64,000 nucleotides of DNA from an uncultured Flavobacteriaceae bacterium (GCA_913043275.1 CAJWLL010000005.1:1-64000); one strand, 5' to 3'; positions 8,513 through 18,608 are shown, numbered from the stretch's first letter. Notes: generated by a model not told the origin, from the sequence alone. Made by a program: numbers and translations.

Positions 8513-9283
8513 TTGAAATACATCAGTAGTACTCACAACCCCCTAATCAAAAAACTTAATCTTTTGATGAGTAAGTCAAGGGTGCGTAAAAAAGAAAATC
8601 TTTTTGTGGTATCAGGTGACAGGGAATTGAGTAGGGCTTTTGAAATGGGATATAACATTGACACCCTGTTTTACAGGGAAGGTTATGATGAAGAAATTGT
8701 TTACGAGAATTCGGCTAATGTTTTTGAATTAAGCTCTGATCTTTTTGATCGCGTAAGCATGCGTTCGGGCTCGGAGGAAGTCATTTCAATATTGGAGGCC
8801 AAAAGTCATGACATCAAAGATATTTTTGTCAATAATGACAGTCGTATTCTGGTTCTGGAGGCTCCCGAAAAACCGGGAAATATTGGAGCTATACTGCGCA
8901 CAGCAGTAGCCGCTGGTTGGGATGCAGTTATCATTGCCAATCCCAAGACTGATCTCTACCACCCTCAAATCATAAGAAATAGTATGGGAGGAGTCTTTTC
9001 CATTCCTGTTGCAACCGATAGTGCAGATAAAGTCATTTCTTTTTTGAAAAAAAATGCTTTTAACATATCTGCTGCTGCCTTGGATCACAGAGCAAAACAC
9101 TTCAAAAGGGTAAATTACCAAAGGCCATTGGCGCTGGTTTTTGGGACTGAGGACAAGGGCCTTGACCAAAAATGGCTAAAAAAGGCACAAAATATCGTCA
9201 AAATTCCCGTAAAATTTCCCATTGATTCACTCAATCTATCCGTTTCGGCAGGGATATTGATGTATCACTGTGGTGATCATTGA
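8513..9283 (+). CDS. TrmH/SpoU-family RNA 2'-O-ribose methyltransferase
   Basis: SPOUT-class enzymes of this family methylate a ribose 2'-OH of rRNA or tRNA with S-adenosylmethionine. The 256-residue protein has an N-terminal RNA-binding domain (about 1-95) and the trefoil-knot catalytic domain with motif 1 PGNIGAILRTA (121-131), motif 2 LVFGTEDKGL (208-217) and motif 3 SLNLSVSAGILMY (239-251). Translation must use the TTG at 8513 (MKYISSTHNP), because no ATG fits before the conserved N-terminus. The substrate nucleotide cannot be told from sequence. It appears to be transcribed alone. Confidence 0.92.
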   Translation: MKYISSTHNPLIKKLNLLMSKSRVRKKENLFVVSGDRELSRAFEMGYNIDTLFYREGYDEEIVYENSANVFELSSDLFDRVSMRSGSEEVISILEAKSHDIKDIFVNNDSRILVLEAPEKPGNIGAILRTAVAAGWDAVIIANPKTDLYHPQIIRNSMGGVFSIPVATDSADKVISFLKKNAFNISAAALDHRAKHFKRVNYQRPLALVFGTEDKGLDQKWLKKAQNIVKIPVKFPIDSLNLSVSAGILMYHCGDH

Positions 9284-9285
9284 TT

Positions 9286-9315
9286 TTGTCTAATTAAAAG
9301 TTTCGAGTACCTTTA
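9286..9315 (+). promoter_or_regulatory. promoter of the (p)ppGpp synthetase/hydrolase gene
   Basis: TTG at 9286-9288, exactly 19 bases, then TACCTTTA at 9308-9315 (one mismatch to TAnnTTTG). The ATG at 9324 follows after eight bases, giving a very short leader. Confidence 0.5.
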
Positions 9316-9323
9316 TTAAAGCG

Positions 9324-11528
9324 ATGATTGTCAAAGAAAATATAGAGAATAAAGAGATTGCGAAGCAGTACAAAGAACTACTTCAAATTAGCTATCAAAC
9401 CTTATCTAATAAGGATAAGAGATTGATTCGTTCTGCTTTCGATACCGCTGTTGATGCCCATAGAAATCAGCGACGTAAATCAGGTGAACCCTATGTTTTA
9501 CATCCCATCAGTGTCGCTAAAATCGTAGCACAAGAGATTGGTTTAGATGCTACCTCTATTGCGGCTGCCCTTCTACATGACGTGATAGAAGACACTGAAT
9601 ACAGTTTTGAGGACATTGAAAAATTTTTTGGAACTGATGTATTGAGGATTGTTGAAGGATTGACCAAAATTTCCAAACTCAGTAAGGAAAGTAATGTATC
9701 TCTTCAAGCAGAAAATTTCAGGAAACTATTGCTTACTGTTAACGATGATGTTAGGGTTATCATTATCAAAATCGCGGATCGATTACACAATATGCAAACT
9801 CTTGATGCCATGCCCGAGCACAAACAGGTTAAAATGGCTTCTGAAACCCTTTATATCTATGCTCCACTGTCTCACCGAATCGGTCTCTACAATATCAAAA
9901 CTGAACTAGAAGATTTGAGTTTTAAGTATACCGAATCTGATCGATACGTTTCAATTAAAAACAAAATTGAAGATAGTAGGGAGTCACAAGATGAGTACAT
10001 AAAATCTTTTTCTGAAATTGTTCAATTTGCCTTGGCAGAAGAAGGTCTGGAATACCAAATTAAAGGACGCAGCAAATCCATTTTCTCCATCAATAGGAAA
10101 ATGATTATGCAAAACATTCCTTTTGAGAATGTTTTTGACAAGTTTGCCATTCGTATTATTTACAAAGCCACACATCGTAATGAAAAGTTTTTGGCTTGGA
10201 AAATATATTCTATCATCACGGATCATTTCACCCCAAATCCCACCCGACTGAGGGATTGGATTACCGCCCCCAAATCAAATGGATACGAGGCTTTGCACAT
10301 CACCGTCATGGGCCCCAGTAACAAATGGATAGAAGTGCAAATAAGATCCAAACGGATGAATGAAATTGCAGAGAAGGGATATGCTGCGCATCACAAATAC
10401 AAACAAGGTGAGCAAAAGGACATCGGGATTGACTCTTGGCTAGACAAGCTCCAAGAGGTTCTGGAAAGCAACAACGAAAATCCAGTTGATTTTGTAGAAA
10501 ACTTTAAGCTCAACCTCTACGCCAAAGAGATTTTTGTATTCACCCCAACGGGGGAAATAAAATCCTTGCCCAAAGGGGCCACCGCTTTGGATTTTGCTTT
10601 CAGCATTCACACCGAAGTGGGGATGAAAACCAGAGGTGCCAGAGTCAATGGCAAACTCGTTCCATTGAGCAGGACTTTGAAAAGTGGGGAAAATATTGAA
10701 GTTATTACCTCTGAAAACATTAAACCAAGTGCCAACTGGTTGGACTTTGTTCAGACTTCTAGGGCAAAGTCAAAAATAAAGTCATCGCTCAACGAAGAGA
10801 AGAAAAGAATTTCCGAGGATGGCAGAGAAACCCTCAGAAGAAAATTAAAACAACTCAAGATCACCCTCAACGACAAAACCATTGGCCACATGCTGAGGTA
10901 TTTCAATCTCAATAACAGTCTGGATTTGTTTTATCGTGTCGGTTTGGGGACCATTAACAACAAACAGTTAAAAGATTTCTCAACCGAATTCAACGGGAGT
11001 TTCCTCAATTTCTTCAAAAAAAGAATAAGAAAACAAAGCCCTGCAGACAAAAAAGAAGACAAAGAGCAAATTACTCAACGATTTGACACCTTGGTTTTTG
11101 GCAAAGAAAAAGAAAATTTAAAACACTCTCTATCCCCATGCTGCAATCCAATTGCAGGTGATCCTGTCTTTGGCTTTGTCAGTATCAACGAGGGGATAAA
11201 AGTTCACAAAAAGGACTGCGCTAACGCCTTATCCCTACAATCTAATTTTGCTTACCGAATCATCAAAGCAAAATGGGTAGATTCCTCCTCCGATGAGTTT
11301 ACAGCCATTTTAAAACTTTCTGGAATTGACAACATGGGAATTGTTAGTGAGGTTACCCAATCGATTTCTGGTGACATGAGTGTCAATATCAATAAATTGA
11401 GTTTTGACAGTGATGATGGTATTTTTACAGGATTAGTAAGTGTAAGTGTAAAAAACAAAACCATACTCAATAAGCTAATTAACACAATCTTAAAGGTTAA
11501 AGGTGTAGATAAAGTTCTCAGGGAATGA
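9324..11528 (+). CDS. bifunctional (p)ppGpp synthetase/hydrolase (RelA/SpoT homologue)
   Basis: This 734-residue Rsh enzyme makes and degrades the stringent-response alarmone (p)ppGpp. The N-terminal hydrolase HD domain is intact (His 60 in VLHPI, LLHDVIED with His 85-Asp 86, and KIADRLHNM 149-157). The synthetase domain spans about 240-350 and includes the GYEALHITV motif (320-328). A TGS domain begins near residue 405 (KEIFVFTPTGEIKSLPKGATALDF region) and a C-terminal ACT domain occupies about the last 75 residues. Length and domain order are standard for long Rsh proteins. The retained HD residues indicate hydrolase activity, which suggests it may be the principal Rsh of the cell. Confidence 0.95.
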   Translation: MIVKENIENKEIAKQYKELLQISYQTLSNKDKRLIRSAFDTAVDAHRNQRRKSGEPYVLHPISVAKIVAQEIGLDATSIAAALLHDVIEDTEYSFEDIEKFFGTDVLRIVEGLTKISKLSKESNVSLQAENFRKLLLTVNDDVRVIIIKIADRLHNMQTLDAMPEHKQVKMASETLYIYAPLSHRIGLYNIKTELEDLSFKYTESDRYVSIKNKIEDSRESQDEYIKSFSEIVQFALAEEGLEYQIKGRSKSIFSINRKMIMQNIPFENVFDKFAIRIIYKATHRNEKFLAWKIYSIITDHFTPNPTRLRDWITAPKSNGYEALHITVMGPSNKWIEVQIRSKRMNEIAEKGYAAHHKYKQGEQKDIGIDSWLDKLQEVLESNNENPVDFVENFKLNLYAKEIFVFTPTGEIKSLPKGATALDFAFSIHTEVGMKTRGARVNGKLVPLSRTLKSGENIEVITSENIKPSANWLDFVQTSRAKSKIKSSLNEEKKRISEDGRETLRRKLKQLKITLNDKTIGHMLRYFNLNNSLDLFYRVGLGTINNKQLKDFSTEFNGSFLNFFKKRIRKQSPADKKEDKEQITQRFDTLVFGKEKENLKHSLSPCCNPIAGDPVFGFVSINEGIKVHKKDCANALSLQSNFAYRIIKAKWVDSSSDEFTAILKLSGIDNMGIVSEVTQSISGDMSVNINKLSFDSDDGIFTGLVSVSVKNKTILNKLINTILKVKGVDKVLRE

Positions 11529-11538
11529 TTTAAAGACC

Positions 11539-11546
11539 TATATTTG
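11539..11546 (+). promoter_or_regulatory. -7 element of the fur-like gene, predicted leaderless
   Basis: TATATTTG ends five bases before the ATG at 11552. No good TTG lies at -33, so this is a half-site call. Confidence 0.4.
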
Positions 11547-11551
11547 TTGAA

Positions 11552-12001
11552 ATGGAAAAAAGCAAATCTAATCAAGAAATTGTTAAAGAGGTTTTCATAA
11601 ACTTCCTAAACAAGCATGCCCACCGAAAAACTCCAGAGCGATTTGCTATATTATTTGAAATTTATGATAATGAGGATCACTTTGATATAGAATCATTATA
11701 CATCACTATGAAAAATAAAAACTACAGAGTAAGCAGGGCAACACTTTATAATACAATAGAGCTCCTTTTGGAGTGTGGATTGGTAAGAAAACATCAGTTT
11801 GGCAAAAATCAATCACAGTATGAAAAGTCATATTTTGACCGCCAACATGACCATATCATTTTCACAGATTCCGGTGAGGTAAAGGAGTTTTGCGATCCCA
11901 GAATCCAAAACATTAAAAAAACAATCGAGGAAATTTTCGATGTTGAAATACACAACCATTCTCTTTATTTTTACGGAACAAAAAAAAGAGTAAACTCATA
12001 A
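11552..12001 (+). CDS. Fur-family transcriptional regulator
   Basis: A 149-residue Fur-type repressor with a winged-helix DNA-binding half ([36 protein letters not shown]) and a metal/dimerisation half starting at the HDHIIF motif. The usual CxxC structural zinc pair after this motif is replaced by TDSG, and the C-terminal Cys pair is absent, so if it binds metal it does so through the His/Asp/Glu regulatory site only. This makes iron, manganese, zinc or peroxide sensing all possible. It lies six bases upstream of purA, an unusual partner repeated in flavobacterial genomes as far as I recall. Confidence 0.9.
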   Translation: MEKSKSNQEIVKEVFINFLNKHAHRKTPERFAILFEIYDNEDHFDIESLYITMKNKNYRVSRATLYNTIELLLECGLVRKHQFGKNQSQYEKSYFDRQHDHIIFTDSGEVKEFCDPRIQNIKKTIEEIFDVEIHNHSLYFYGTKKRVNS

Positions 12002-12007
12002 GTTAAC

Positions 12008-13279
12008 ATGTCCGTAGACTTATTGCTAGGCCTCCAATGGGGCGATGAAGGGAAAGGTAAAATCGTCGATGTATTGACTGAATCCTATGACATCATTGCC
12101 CGTTTTCAAGGTGGTCCCAATGCAGGTCACACGCTGGAATTTGAAGGGATAAAACACGTTTTACACACCATACCTTCGGGGATTTTTCACTCCAGTTCTA
12201 TAAATCTGATAGGTAATGGAGTGGTCATTGATCCAGTAATTTTCAAAAAAGAACTGGAGAATTTGGCCCAATATAATATTGATTTTTCGACAAAATTGTT
12301 AATCTCCAAAAAAGCTCATCTTATTCTTCCCACCCACCGATTACTCGATGCCGCGTCGGAAGCTTCCAAAGGAAAAGCCAAAATTGGCTCAACTTTAAAG
12401 GGAATTGGTCCAACCTATATGGACAAAACCGGAAGAAATGGGATGCGTGTAGGAGATATTCTAACCAAAAGCTGGAAAGATCGCTATCAGGCATTGACCC
12501 AGAAACACCTCAAAATGTTGGATTTTCACAATGTGGACTTGGAGTATGACCTCAGCGAATTGGAAACCCAATTTTTTGAATCCATTGAAACCTTAAAAAA
12601 ATGTCAAATAGTAGACAGTGAAAACTTTCTGCACAAAGCTAAAGACGATGGAAAAAAGATTTTGGCTGAAGGAGCTCAAGGATCATTACTGGATGTTGAC
12701 TTTGGAACCTATCCATTTGTTACCTCCTCCACTACAACGGCGGCAGGAGCATGTACGGGTTTAGGTGTTGCCCCCAATAAAATTAAAGAGGTCTTTGGAA
12801 TTTTTAAAGCTTATACTACCCGAGTAGGAAGCGGACCTTTTCCCACTGAGTTATTTGACGATGTTGGTAAGCACATTGCTAAAATCGGACATGAATTTGG
12901 AGCCACCACAGGCAGAGCCAGACGATGCGGTTGGATTGACCTGGTTGCTCTAAAATACGCTATTCGGGTCAACGGTGTTACCCAACTGATGATGATGAAA
13001 GGAGACGTGCTCTCTGGCCTCGACACCATCAAAGTCTGTAATCAATACAAAACTGAGGAGGGACTTATTGATCACTTTCCCTTTGACATCAATCCCGAAT
13101 CTGTATCTCCAGAATACATTGAAGTTGCGGGATGGGAGGAAGATCTAACCCAAATCAATTCGGTCGATAAACTCCCCAAAAATTTTATAGATTATATTCA
13201 TTTCTTGGAGCGAGAACTCAAGACACCTATAAAAATTGTTTCTGTAGGACCCGACAGAAAACAGACCATTATGAGGTAG
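12008..13279 (+). CDS. purA: adenylosuccinate synthetase
   Basis: PurA joins IMP and aspartate with GTP hydrolysis, the first committed step from IMP to AMP. The 423-residue product has the P-loop-like GLQWGDEGKGKIVD (8-21, with the catalytic Asp and the His equivalent in GPNAGHT near residue 41), GNGVVIDP, the IMP-binding TTTAAGACTGLGV region and the aspartate loop ATTGRARRCGW. It is translated from ATG six bases after the fur-like gene, and probably shares its transcript. The sister branch gene guaA is at 42964. Confidence 0.97.
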   Translation: MSVDLLLGLQWGDEGKGKIVDVLTESYDIIARFQGGPNAGHTLEFEGIKHVLHTIPSGIFHSSSINLIGNGVVIDPVIFKKELENLAQYNIDFSTKLLISKKAHLILPTHRLLDAASEASKGKAKIGSTLKGIGPTYMDKTGRNGMRVGDILTKSWKDRYQALTQKHLKMLDFHNVDLEYDLSELETQFFESIETLKKCQIVDSENFLHKAKDDGKKILAEGAQGSLLDVDFGTYPFVTSSTTTAAGACTGLGVAPNKIKEVFGIFKAYTTRVGSGPFPTELFDDVGKHIAKIGHEFGATTGRARRCGWIDLVALKYAIRVNGVTQLMMMKGDVLSGLDTIKVCNQYKTEEGLIDHFPFDINPESVSPEYIEVAGWEEDLTQINSVDKLPKNFIDYIHFLERELKTPIKIVSVGPDRKQTIMR

Positions 13280-13311
13280 ATTTTTTATTTTAGCTCCAAC
13301 AACAACTTACT

Positions 13312-14979
13312 GTGATACAGAAGATTAAAATCGGTATAATTCAGTTTATTTTTCTATTGGCGATAGGGAAAGCAACAGCTCAAGAGGAACCAACGATTAT
13401 TGAAATCATTCAAGCCGGAGGCTCCACCCAAGATGAATTCAGATTTCCCGGTGCCAATATCCTGGTTAAAAAAGAGGGGGTCAGAGTACACCTTTTTCAC
13501 GAGGGCGCTCTAATCAAATCAGATGTATCCTATTTCTATCCCAAAGAAAATTTTTTCAGAGCCAACGGTGATGTGGTCTTTACCCAAGGCGATACTCTAA
13601 AAATGACATGTGATCAAATCGAGTACGATGGTAGCAGTAAACTAGCCAAAGCATGGGGGAAAGTTGTTCTTGAACGACCCGACATGAATCTAAAAACAGA
13701 CACCCTCTATTTAGATCGAGCCAATTCCAAAGCCTTTTACAACTCCTTTGGAACCATCGTAGATGAAAAAAGAAAACTTACCAGTATCAGAGGAATCTAC
13801 TTTATGAATGAAAAGAAATACCGATTCATCTCTAGGGTAAAAATTGACGATCCGCAATACGAACTGAAATCTCAGCATCTGGACTATTATACCGAAAGTA
13901 ATAAGGCGTTCTTTTATGGAAAAACAACCATCGTGGGAGAGGAATACGACATTTACTGTGAAAAGGGAGCTTATGACACCCAATTGCAAAAAGGTGATTT
14001 TCAGGAAAATGCAGTCATCTTTTATGATAATAAAGAAATCAGAGGGGACAGTTTGTATTTTGAAAATGAAAAAAATTATGCCGCTGCAACCAACAACATC
14101 AGTGTGATTGACACCCTAAACAAATCCGTCATCAATGGCCATTACGGTGAGATTTTCAAAGCTAAGGATTCTGCCATCATAACTCGCAGGGCCATGGCGA
14201 TCAATATTATTGATCAAGACTCGCTCTACATCCATGCCGATACTCTAATAGCAACAGGACCGGCAGAAAAAAGAATTTTAAGAGGATACTATGATGTCAG
14301 AGTATTTAAAAAAGATCTGAGGGGAAAATCCGATTCTCTTCATTTGGATCAAAGCACGGGTCTAATCAAGTTACTAAAACTACCCCTGAATCGTAAAGAA
14401 ACACAAATTTTAACAGCTAGTCAAAAAAATGCCAAAAACCCTATTCTTTGGTTTGGAAAAAGTCAAATGTCCGGAGATGAGATATTTCTTACCTCTGACA
14501 TGAAAACCAAAAAGCTGGATTCCCTTAAAATTGTTGGGAACAGCTGGATCATTGAAAAAGATTCAATAAGCAACAATGGTTTTAATCAAATTAAAGGGGG
14601 ATTACTCGATGGTCTTTTTAAAGAAGGAGAACTCAGCGAGATTGATGTTAGTAAAAATACCGAGGTCATCTATTATATGTACTCAGACCAAGAAAATGAA
14701 TTGATCGGTATTGACAAGACTATATGCAGCCGACTGAAAATGGTTACCAGAGAAAATCAAATTGAGGACATTACTTTCTTTGTCAGTCCGGACGGAGATT
14801 TGTTTCCAGAAAAGGATTTATCCCTCAACGAAAGAAAACTAGAAGGTTTTGTATGGAGAGAAAATGAACGACCTAATACCATCCTTGAGCTTTTTAGCGA
14901 AGAAGATAATCAATTCCAACCCAATGAAATTAGAGAGATCAGTGTACCAGAGGATTTTCTGGAAAAAATAGATGAATAA
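13312..14979 (+). CDS. OstA/LptA-like periplasmic protein
   Basis: The 555-residue product starts at GTG (13312) and has a signal peptide (about 1-23, cleavage after ATAQ). The rest is a long succession of beta-strand repeats of the OstA/LptA jelly-roll type (patterns such as DSVSYFYPKENFFRANGDV, DTLKMTCDQIEYDG, KAFFYGKTTIVGEEYDIYCEKG), with many short D-[ST]-L-Y modules. This fold forms lipopolysaccharide-carrying bridges between the membranes, so a role in lipid A or LPS transport is likely by family. It is 32 bases after purA and ends exactly next to the aminotransferase ATG. No C-terminal LptD barrel is present. Confidence 0.85.
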   Translation: MIQKIKIGIIQFIFLLAIGKATAQEEPTIIEIIQAGGSTQDEFRFPGANILVKKEGVRVHLFHEGALIKSDVSYFYPKENFFRANGDVVFTQGDTLKMTCDQIEYDGSSKLAKAWGKVVLERPDMNLKTDTLYLDRANSKAFYNSFGTIVDEKRKLTSIRGIYFMNEKKYRFISRVKIDDPQYELKSQHLDYYTESNKAFFYGKTTIVGEEYDIYCEKGAYDTQLQKGDFQENAVIFYDNKEIRGDSLYFENEKNYAAATNNISVIDTLNKSVINGHYGEIFKAKDSAIITRRAMAINIIDQDSLYIHADTLIATGPAEKRILRGYYDVRVFKKDLRGKSDSLHLDQSTGLIKLLKLPLNRKETQILTASQKNAKNPILWFGKSQMSGDEIFLTSDMKTKKLDSLKIVGNSWIIEKDSISNNGFNQIKGGLLDGLFKEGELSEIDVSKNTEVIYYMYSDQENELIGIDKTICSRLKMVTRENQIEDITFFVSPDGDLFPEKDLSLNERKLEGFVWRENERPNTILELFSEEDNQFQPNEIREISVPEDFLEKIDE

Positions 14980-16155
14980 ATGCTGGAAGATTTTTTAAAA
15001 TATCAAGCCAAAACCACTCCTCATCCCCTGGGCTTGGTAATCGAGCATGCTAGCGGCAGCTATCTCTACGATGCCAAAGGGAAGTCCTATTTGGATTTTA
15101 TAGCCGGTGTATCAGCACTTCCCTTGGGTCATTCACATCCAAAAGTAGTCAATGCCCTTAAGTCCCAAATTGAAAAATACATGCATGTGATGGTTTACGG
15201 AGAATTTGCTCAAGCTCCGGCAGTAGCACTATGTAAAAAACTAGTCGATTTGCTCCCCAGAAATCACGAAGTCGTTTATTTGACAAACTCCGGAACCGAA
15301 GCCATAGAGGGAGCTCTAAAACTCGCAAAGCGGGTGACCCAAAGATCCGGACTCATTGCCGCCCACCAATCGTATCATGGAAGCACGCACGGCGCATTGA
15401 GCTTATTGGGCTATGAACAACAAAAAAAAGGATATCGACCCCTTCTTCCCGGAGTGCGTTTTGTTAATTTTAATGAGGAAAAAGACTTAAATCAGATCGA
15501 TGAAAACACCGCTGCGGTCTTATTAGAAACTATTCAAGGTGGGGCAGGCTTTATTTTACCAAAGGATGATTACTTGAAGAAAGTAAAAATGAGATGTGAG
15601 GCTAAAGGTGTGATGCTACTGCTTGATGAAATTCAACCGGGATTTGGGCGAACCGGTAAAATGTTTGGTTTTGAACATTTTGATATAACTCCTGACATCG
15701 TCATTATGGGAAAAGCACTAGGGGGAGGCTTACCGATTGGAGCTTTTTCAGCCTCCAAAAAACTGATGCAAAAGTTAGAGGATCAACCTAAATTAGGCCA
15801 TATAACAACTTTCGGCGGAAACCCTGTCATTGCCACAGCTGCATTAACTACTATCAATGAGATTATTTCAATAAAATTGATTCAACAGATGGATAAAAAA
15901 GAAAAAATATTCAGAAAAAACCTTAAGCACCCAATGATCAAAAATATCCGAGGGAAGGGGTTGATGTTAGCACCTATTTTCGAGAGGCCTGAAATTCCGA
16001 ATTTTTTAGTACACCATTGTATAAAAAAAGGACTTCTATTGTTTTGGTTATTATGGGAACAAAATGCCATAAGAATCTCTCCTCCTTTGAATATTAGTGA
16101 GGAAGAAATTGTCCTAGGATGCCAAATAATAAAGGAAACCCTTGATGAAATCTAA
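14980..16155 (+). CDS. class III pyridoxal-phosphate aminotransferase
   Basis: The 391-residue enzyme belongs to the class III (acetylornithine/ornithine aminotransferase-like) group. PLP contacts are visible: NSGTEAIEGALKLA (103-116), the LLLDEIQPGFGRTG strand with Asp 216 and Glu 217, and the Schiff-base Lys 245 in IMGKALGGGLPIGAF. Substrate specificity is not evident: arginine genes are absent, and the sequence may act on N-acetylornithine, ornithine or another omega-amino acid. Its ATG directly follows the stop of the OstA-like gene (no spacer), so it is co-expressed with it. Confidence 0.88.
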   Translation: MLEDFLKYQAKTTPHPLGLVIEHASGSYLYDAKGKSYLDFIAGVSALPLGHSHPKVVNALKSQIEKYMHVMVYGEFAQAPAVALCKKLVDLLPRNHEVVYLTNSGTEAIEGALKLAKRVTQRSGLIAAHQSYHGSTHGALSLLGYEQQKKGYRPLLPGVRFVNFNEEKDLNQIDENTAAVLLETIQGGAGFILPKDDYLKKVKMRCEAKGVMLLLDEIQPGFGRTGKMFGFEHFDITPDIVIMGKALGGGLPIGAFSASKKLMQKLEDQPKLGHITTFGGNPVIATAALTTINEIISIKLIQQMDKKEKIFRKNLKHPMIKNIRGKGLMLAPIFERPEIPNFLVHHCIKKGLLLFWLLWEQNAIRISPPLNISEEEIVLGCQIIKETLDEI

Positions 16156-16246
16156 ATTAATGTTAATAGTTTTGTTGAAAAGAATAAACCACCCTCCCAA
16201 ATGAATCTTCTAATCTTCTATATTTTTAGGCAAACAATTAGGCCTT

Positions 16247-17599
16247 ATGTTCGATAATTTATCGGAAGACGCAAATCCCTCCTTAACCAAATTTGAAGAA
16301 ATGCTCAGAACTAACGAAGTATTGTTCTTTGATAGCCTTGAATTTGAAAATATCATTCACCATTACATTGATTTTGCTCAATTTAACCTTGCCAAAAAAG
16401 CTTTAAAAATGGGAATGGAACAACATCCTCAAAATGTAGAATTGATGCTACTGAAGAGTGAAATACTTATTTTTGATGGGGAGCACAAACAAGCCGAAGA
16501 TTTGCTTGTTGAAATCGAAAGAATATCTCCTGACCACGAAGAAATATTATTGCAAAGAGCTGATATTTCCTCCAAAAAAAAAGACCACCCAAAAGCCATT
16601 CAGTTGCTTGAACAGGTGTTGGAAATAACCGATGAGCCAATCGAAACCTGGAACTTATTGGCCATGGAGCACCTCTTCTTAGAAGACTACATCAAAGCTA
16701 AAATATACTTTCACAAATGCGTAAAAGAAAATGCACTAGACTACCAGTCGCTCTATAATCTATTGTATTGCTACGAGCAATTGGGTGAAGAAATACAAGC
16801 TATTAACACTTTGAATAACCTTCTTGAAATCAACCCTTACAATGAAGTAGCTTGGCACCAACTTGGTAAGTTATACATTAATATAAACAAACCAGACGAA
16901 GCTCTTTCTGCGTTTGAATTCGCCATCATCAGTGATGAATGTTTTACAGGCGCCTATATCGAAAAAGGAAAATTACTTGAAAAAAAAGGACGATTCAATG
17001 AAGCCATTGACAACTATGAATTCTCCCTAAATTTCAACGACCCCAATGCTTTTGTCAATAACAGAATTGGCCTTTGTCACCTAAAATTAGGAAATGACAA
17101 ATTGGCCATTAAATACCTTGAAGAGTCTATAAAACTAGAACCTAGCTACGAAAAAAGCTGGATCGCTATTATCGATTTTCTAATCGACAACAAAGATTAC
17201 CTCAAGGCACAACTCTATGTAAAAAAATCTTTACAGTCCAACTCTGACAGCACAGCCTTGTGGAAGAAAAGTGCAATGATTCACTTCCAATTGAACTTTT
17301 ATGAAGAAACAGCAGTAGGTTGTGAAACCGCTATCGATTTGGGAGATCAAGACCTAAACAATTGGACCTTGTGGATGGACTCCCTTATGCTGGTCAACGA
17401 TTGGCAAAAAGCTCTTAAAATAGGAGAGCAAGCCTTGCAATACAACCAAAAAAACCCTTCTGTATTGTATCGTTTGGCTGGATGTAAATTCAGATTGGGC
17501 AACAAAAACGAGGCACACCTCATTTTCGACCGAATCAAAAATGAGATCAAGATTCCAAGAAATATAAATCATTTATTTCCTGAACTGATCAAAATTTAA
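16247..17599 (+). CDS. soluble tetratricopeptide repeat protein
   Basis: A 450-residue protein with no signal peptide and no membrane segment, made almost wholly of TPR helix pairs of about 34 residues from residue 30 to the end. Recognisable repeat cores include AFEFAIISDECFTGAYIEKGKL and the KGRFNEAIDNYEFSLNFND unit. It should be a cytoplasmic scaffold that binds other proteins; no partner is indicated. An acidic N-terminus (MFDNLSEDANPS) precedes the repeats. It is preceded by a 91-base region without a clear promoter and is followed after 58 bases by the DUF368 genes. Confidence 0.85.
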   Translation: MFDNLSEDANPSLTKFEEMLRTNEVLFFDSLEFENIIHHYIDFAQFNLAKKALKMGMEQHPQNVELMLLKSEILIFDGEHKQAEDLLVEIERISPDHEEILLQRADISSKKKDHPKAIQLLEQVLEITDEPIETWNLLAMEHLFLEDYIKAKIYFHKCVKENALDYQSLYNLLYCYEQLGEEIQAINTLNNLLEINPYNEVAWHQLGKLYININKPDEALSAFEFAIISDECFTGAYIEKGKLLEKKGRFNEAIDNYEFSLNFNDPNAFVNNRIGLCHLKLGNDKLAIKYLEESIKLEPSYEKSWIAIIDFLIDNKDYLKAQLYVKKSLQSNSDSTALWKKSAMIHFQLNFYEETAVGCETAIDLGDQDLNNWTLWMDSLMLVNDWQKALKIGEQALQYNQKNPSVLYRLAGCKFRLGNKNEAHLIFDRIKNEIKIPRNINHLFPELIKI

Positions 17600-17657
17600 T
17601 CCAATACCGATAAATCTTTTAATTCGGTTTTTCGCTCTATATTGTGAAAAATTTTTA

Positions 17658-18608
17658 TTGTTGAAAAATCCTTTTTATAGAGAAAAAATCATTTTATTCT
17701 TCAAGGGAATGGCCATGGGCACTGCCGATCTGATGCCAGGGGTCTCTGGGGGAACAATTGCCCTGATAGTGGGAGTTTACAAAGAACTCATTCAATCCAT
17801 CGACTCTATCAACCTTAAAAATCTTCAAAGTCTCAAAACCGAAGGCATCAAAGCTTTTTGGAAAAACATCAACGGGGACTTTCTGACAGTACTTTTTTTG
17901 GGGATCATATCTGCCATTTTGAGCTTGTCTTTTGTCATCGACTGGCTCATAAACGAACATTCCATTCCACTGTGGGCTTTCTTTTTGGGATTATTACTGG
18001 CCAGTATTTCTCTTTTAAAAAAAACTCTGAGTCAATGGAGAGTTTTCAATACGTTATTGGCTGTTTTTAGTGCTGCATTATCTTTTGTACTAACTCAATT
18101 GAACCCTGCTGACGGAGAAATAGGATTGTTCTATTTATTTATATCAGGTTTTTTTGGAATCATAGCCATGATATTACCGGGGATCTCTGGAGCCTACATT
18201 CTTCTGATACTGGGAGCATACAGCACAGTAATCGGTCTGATTAAGGACGCCATAACAAGCCTGAGCAATCTGCAGATGGAACTCATAATCCCAACCTTTA
18301 CCAAGCTTTCTGTATTTGTTTTAGGCATCATCTTGGGACTGAGAATTTTTGCCTCCATCCTAAAATGGTTGTTTGACAAAGAACACGATAAAACCATGGC
18401 AGTATTGATCGGTCTTATGGTTGGTGCCTTGCACAAATTGTGGCCTTGGCAACAAAAATTTGAATGGGTTTTGGGTGAAAACACCAAAACATTATCCAAG
18501 CCAATATCTCCTTTTGAATATCCTGAAAATCCTCAACTCGCGCTGGCCATTGTTTTTTTTATCGCTGGCCTTTTTTTGGTATGGATTTTGGAGAAAAAGA
18601 AAATTTAA
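17658..18608 (+). CDS. DUF368 membrane protein, first tandem copy (polyprenyl-phosphate transporter-like)
   Basis: The 316-residue protein has about eight to nine membrane segments and the family's two inverted half-motifs: MGTADLMPGVSGGTIAL near residues 17-33 and MILPGISGAYILLIL near 173-187. DUF368 proteins (PopT-type) were reported to move undecaprenyl phosphate back across the cytoplasmic membrane for reuse in wall and glycan synthesis; the same role here is inference. Initiation uses one of two adjacent TTG codons (17658 or 17661). A second DUF368 gene follows after ten bases, and the two diverge considerably in sequence. Confidence 0.88.
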   Translation: MLKNPFYREKIILFFKGMAMGTADLMPGVSGGTIALIVGVYKELIQSIDSINLKNLQSLKTEGIKAFWKNINGDFLTVLFLGIISAILSLSFVIDWLINEHSIPLWAFFLGLLLASISLLKKTLSQWRVFNTLLAVFSAALSFVLTQLNPADGEIGLFYLFISGFFGIIAMILPGISGAYILLILGAYSTVIGLIKDAITSLSNLQMELIIPTFTKLSVFVLGIILGLRIFASILKWLFDKEHDKTMAVLIGLMVGALHKLWPWQQKFEWVLGENTKTLSKPISPFEYPENPQLALAIVFFIAGLFLVWILEKKKI

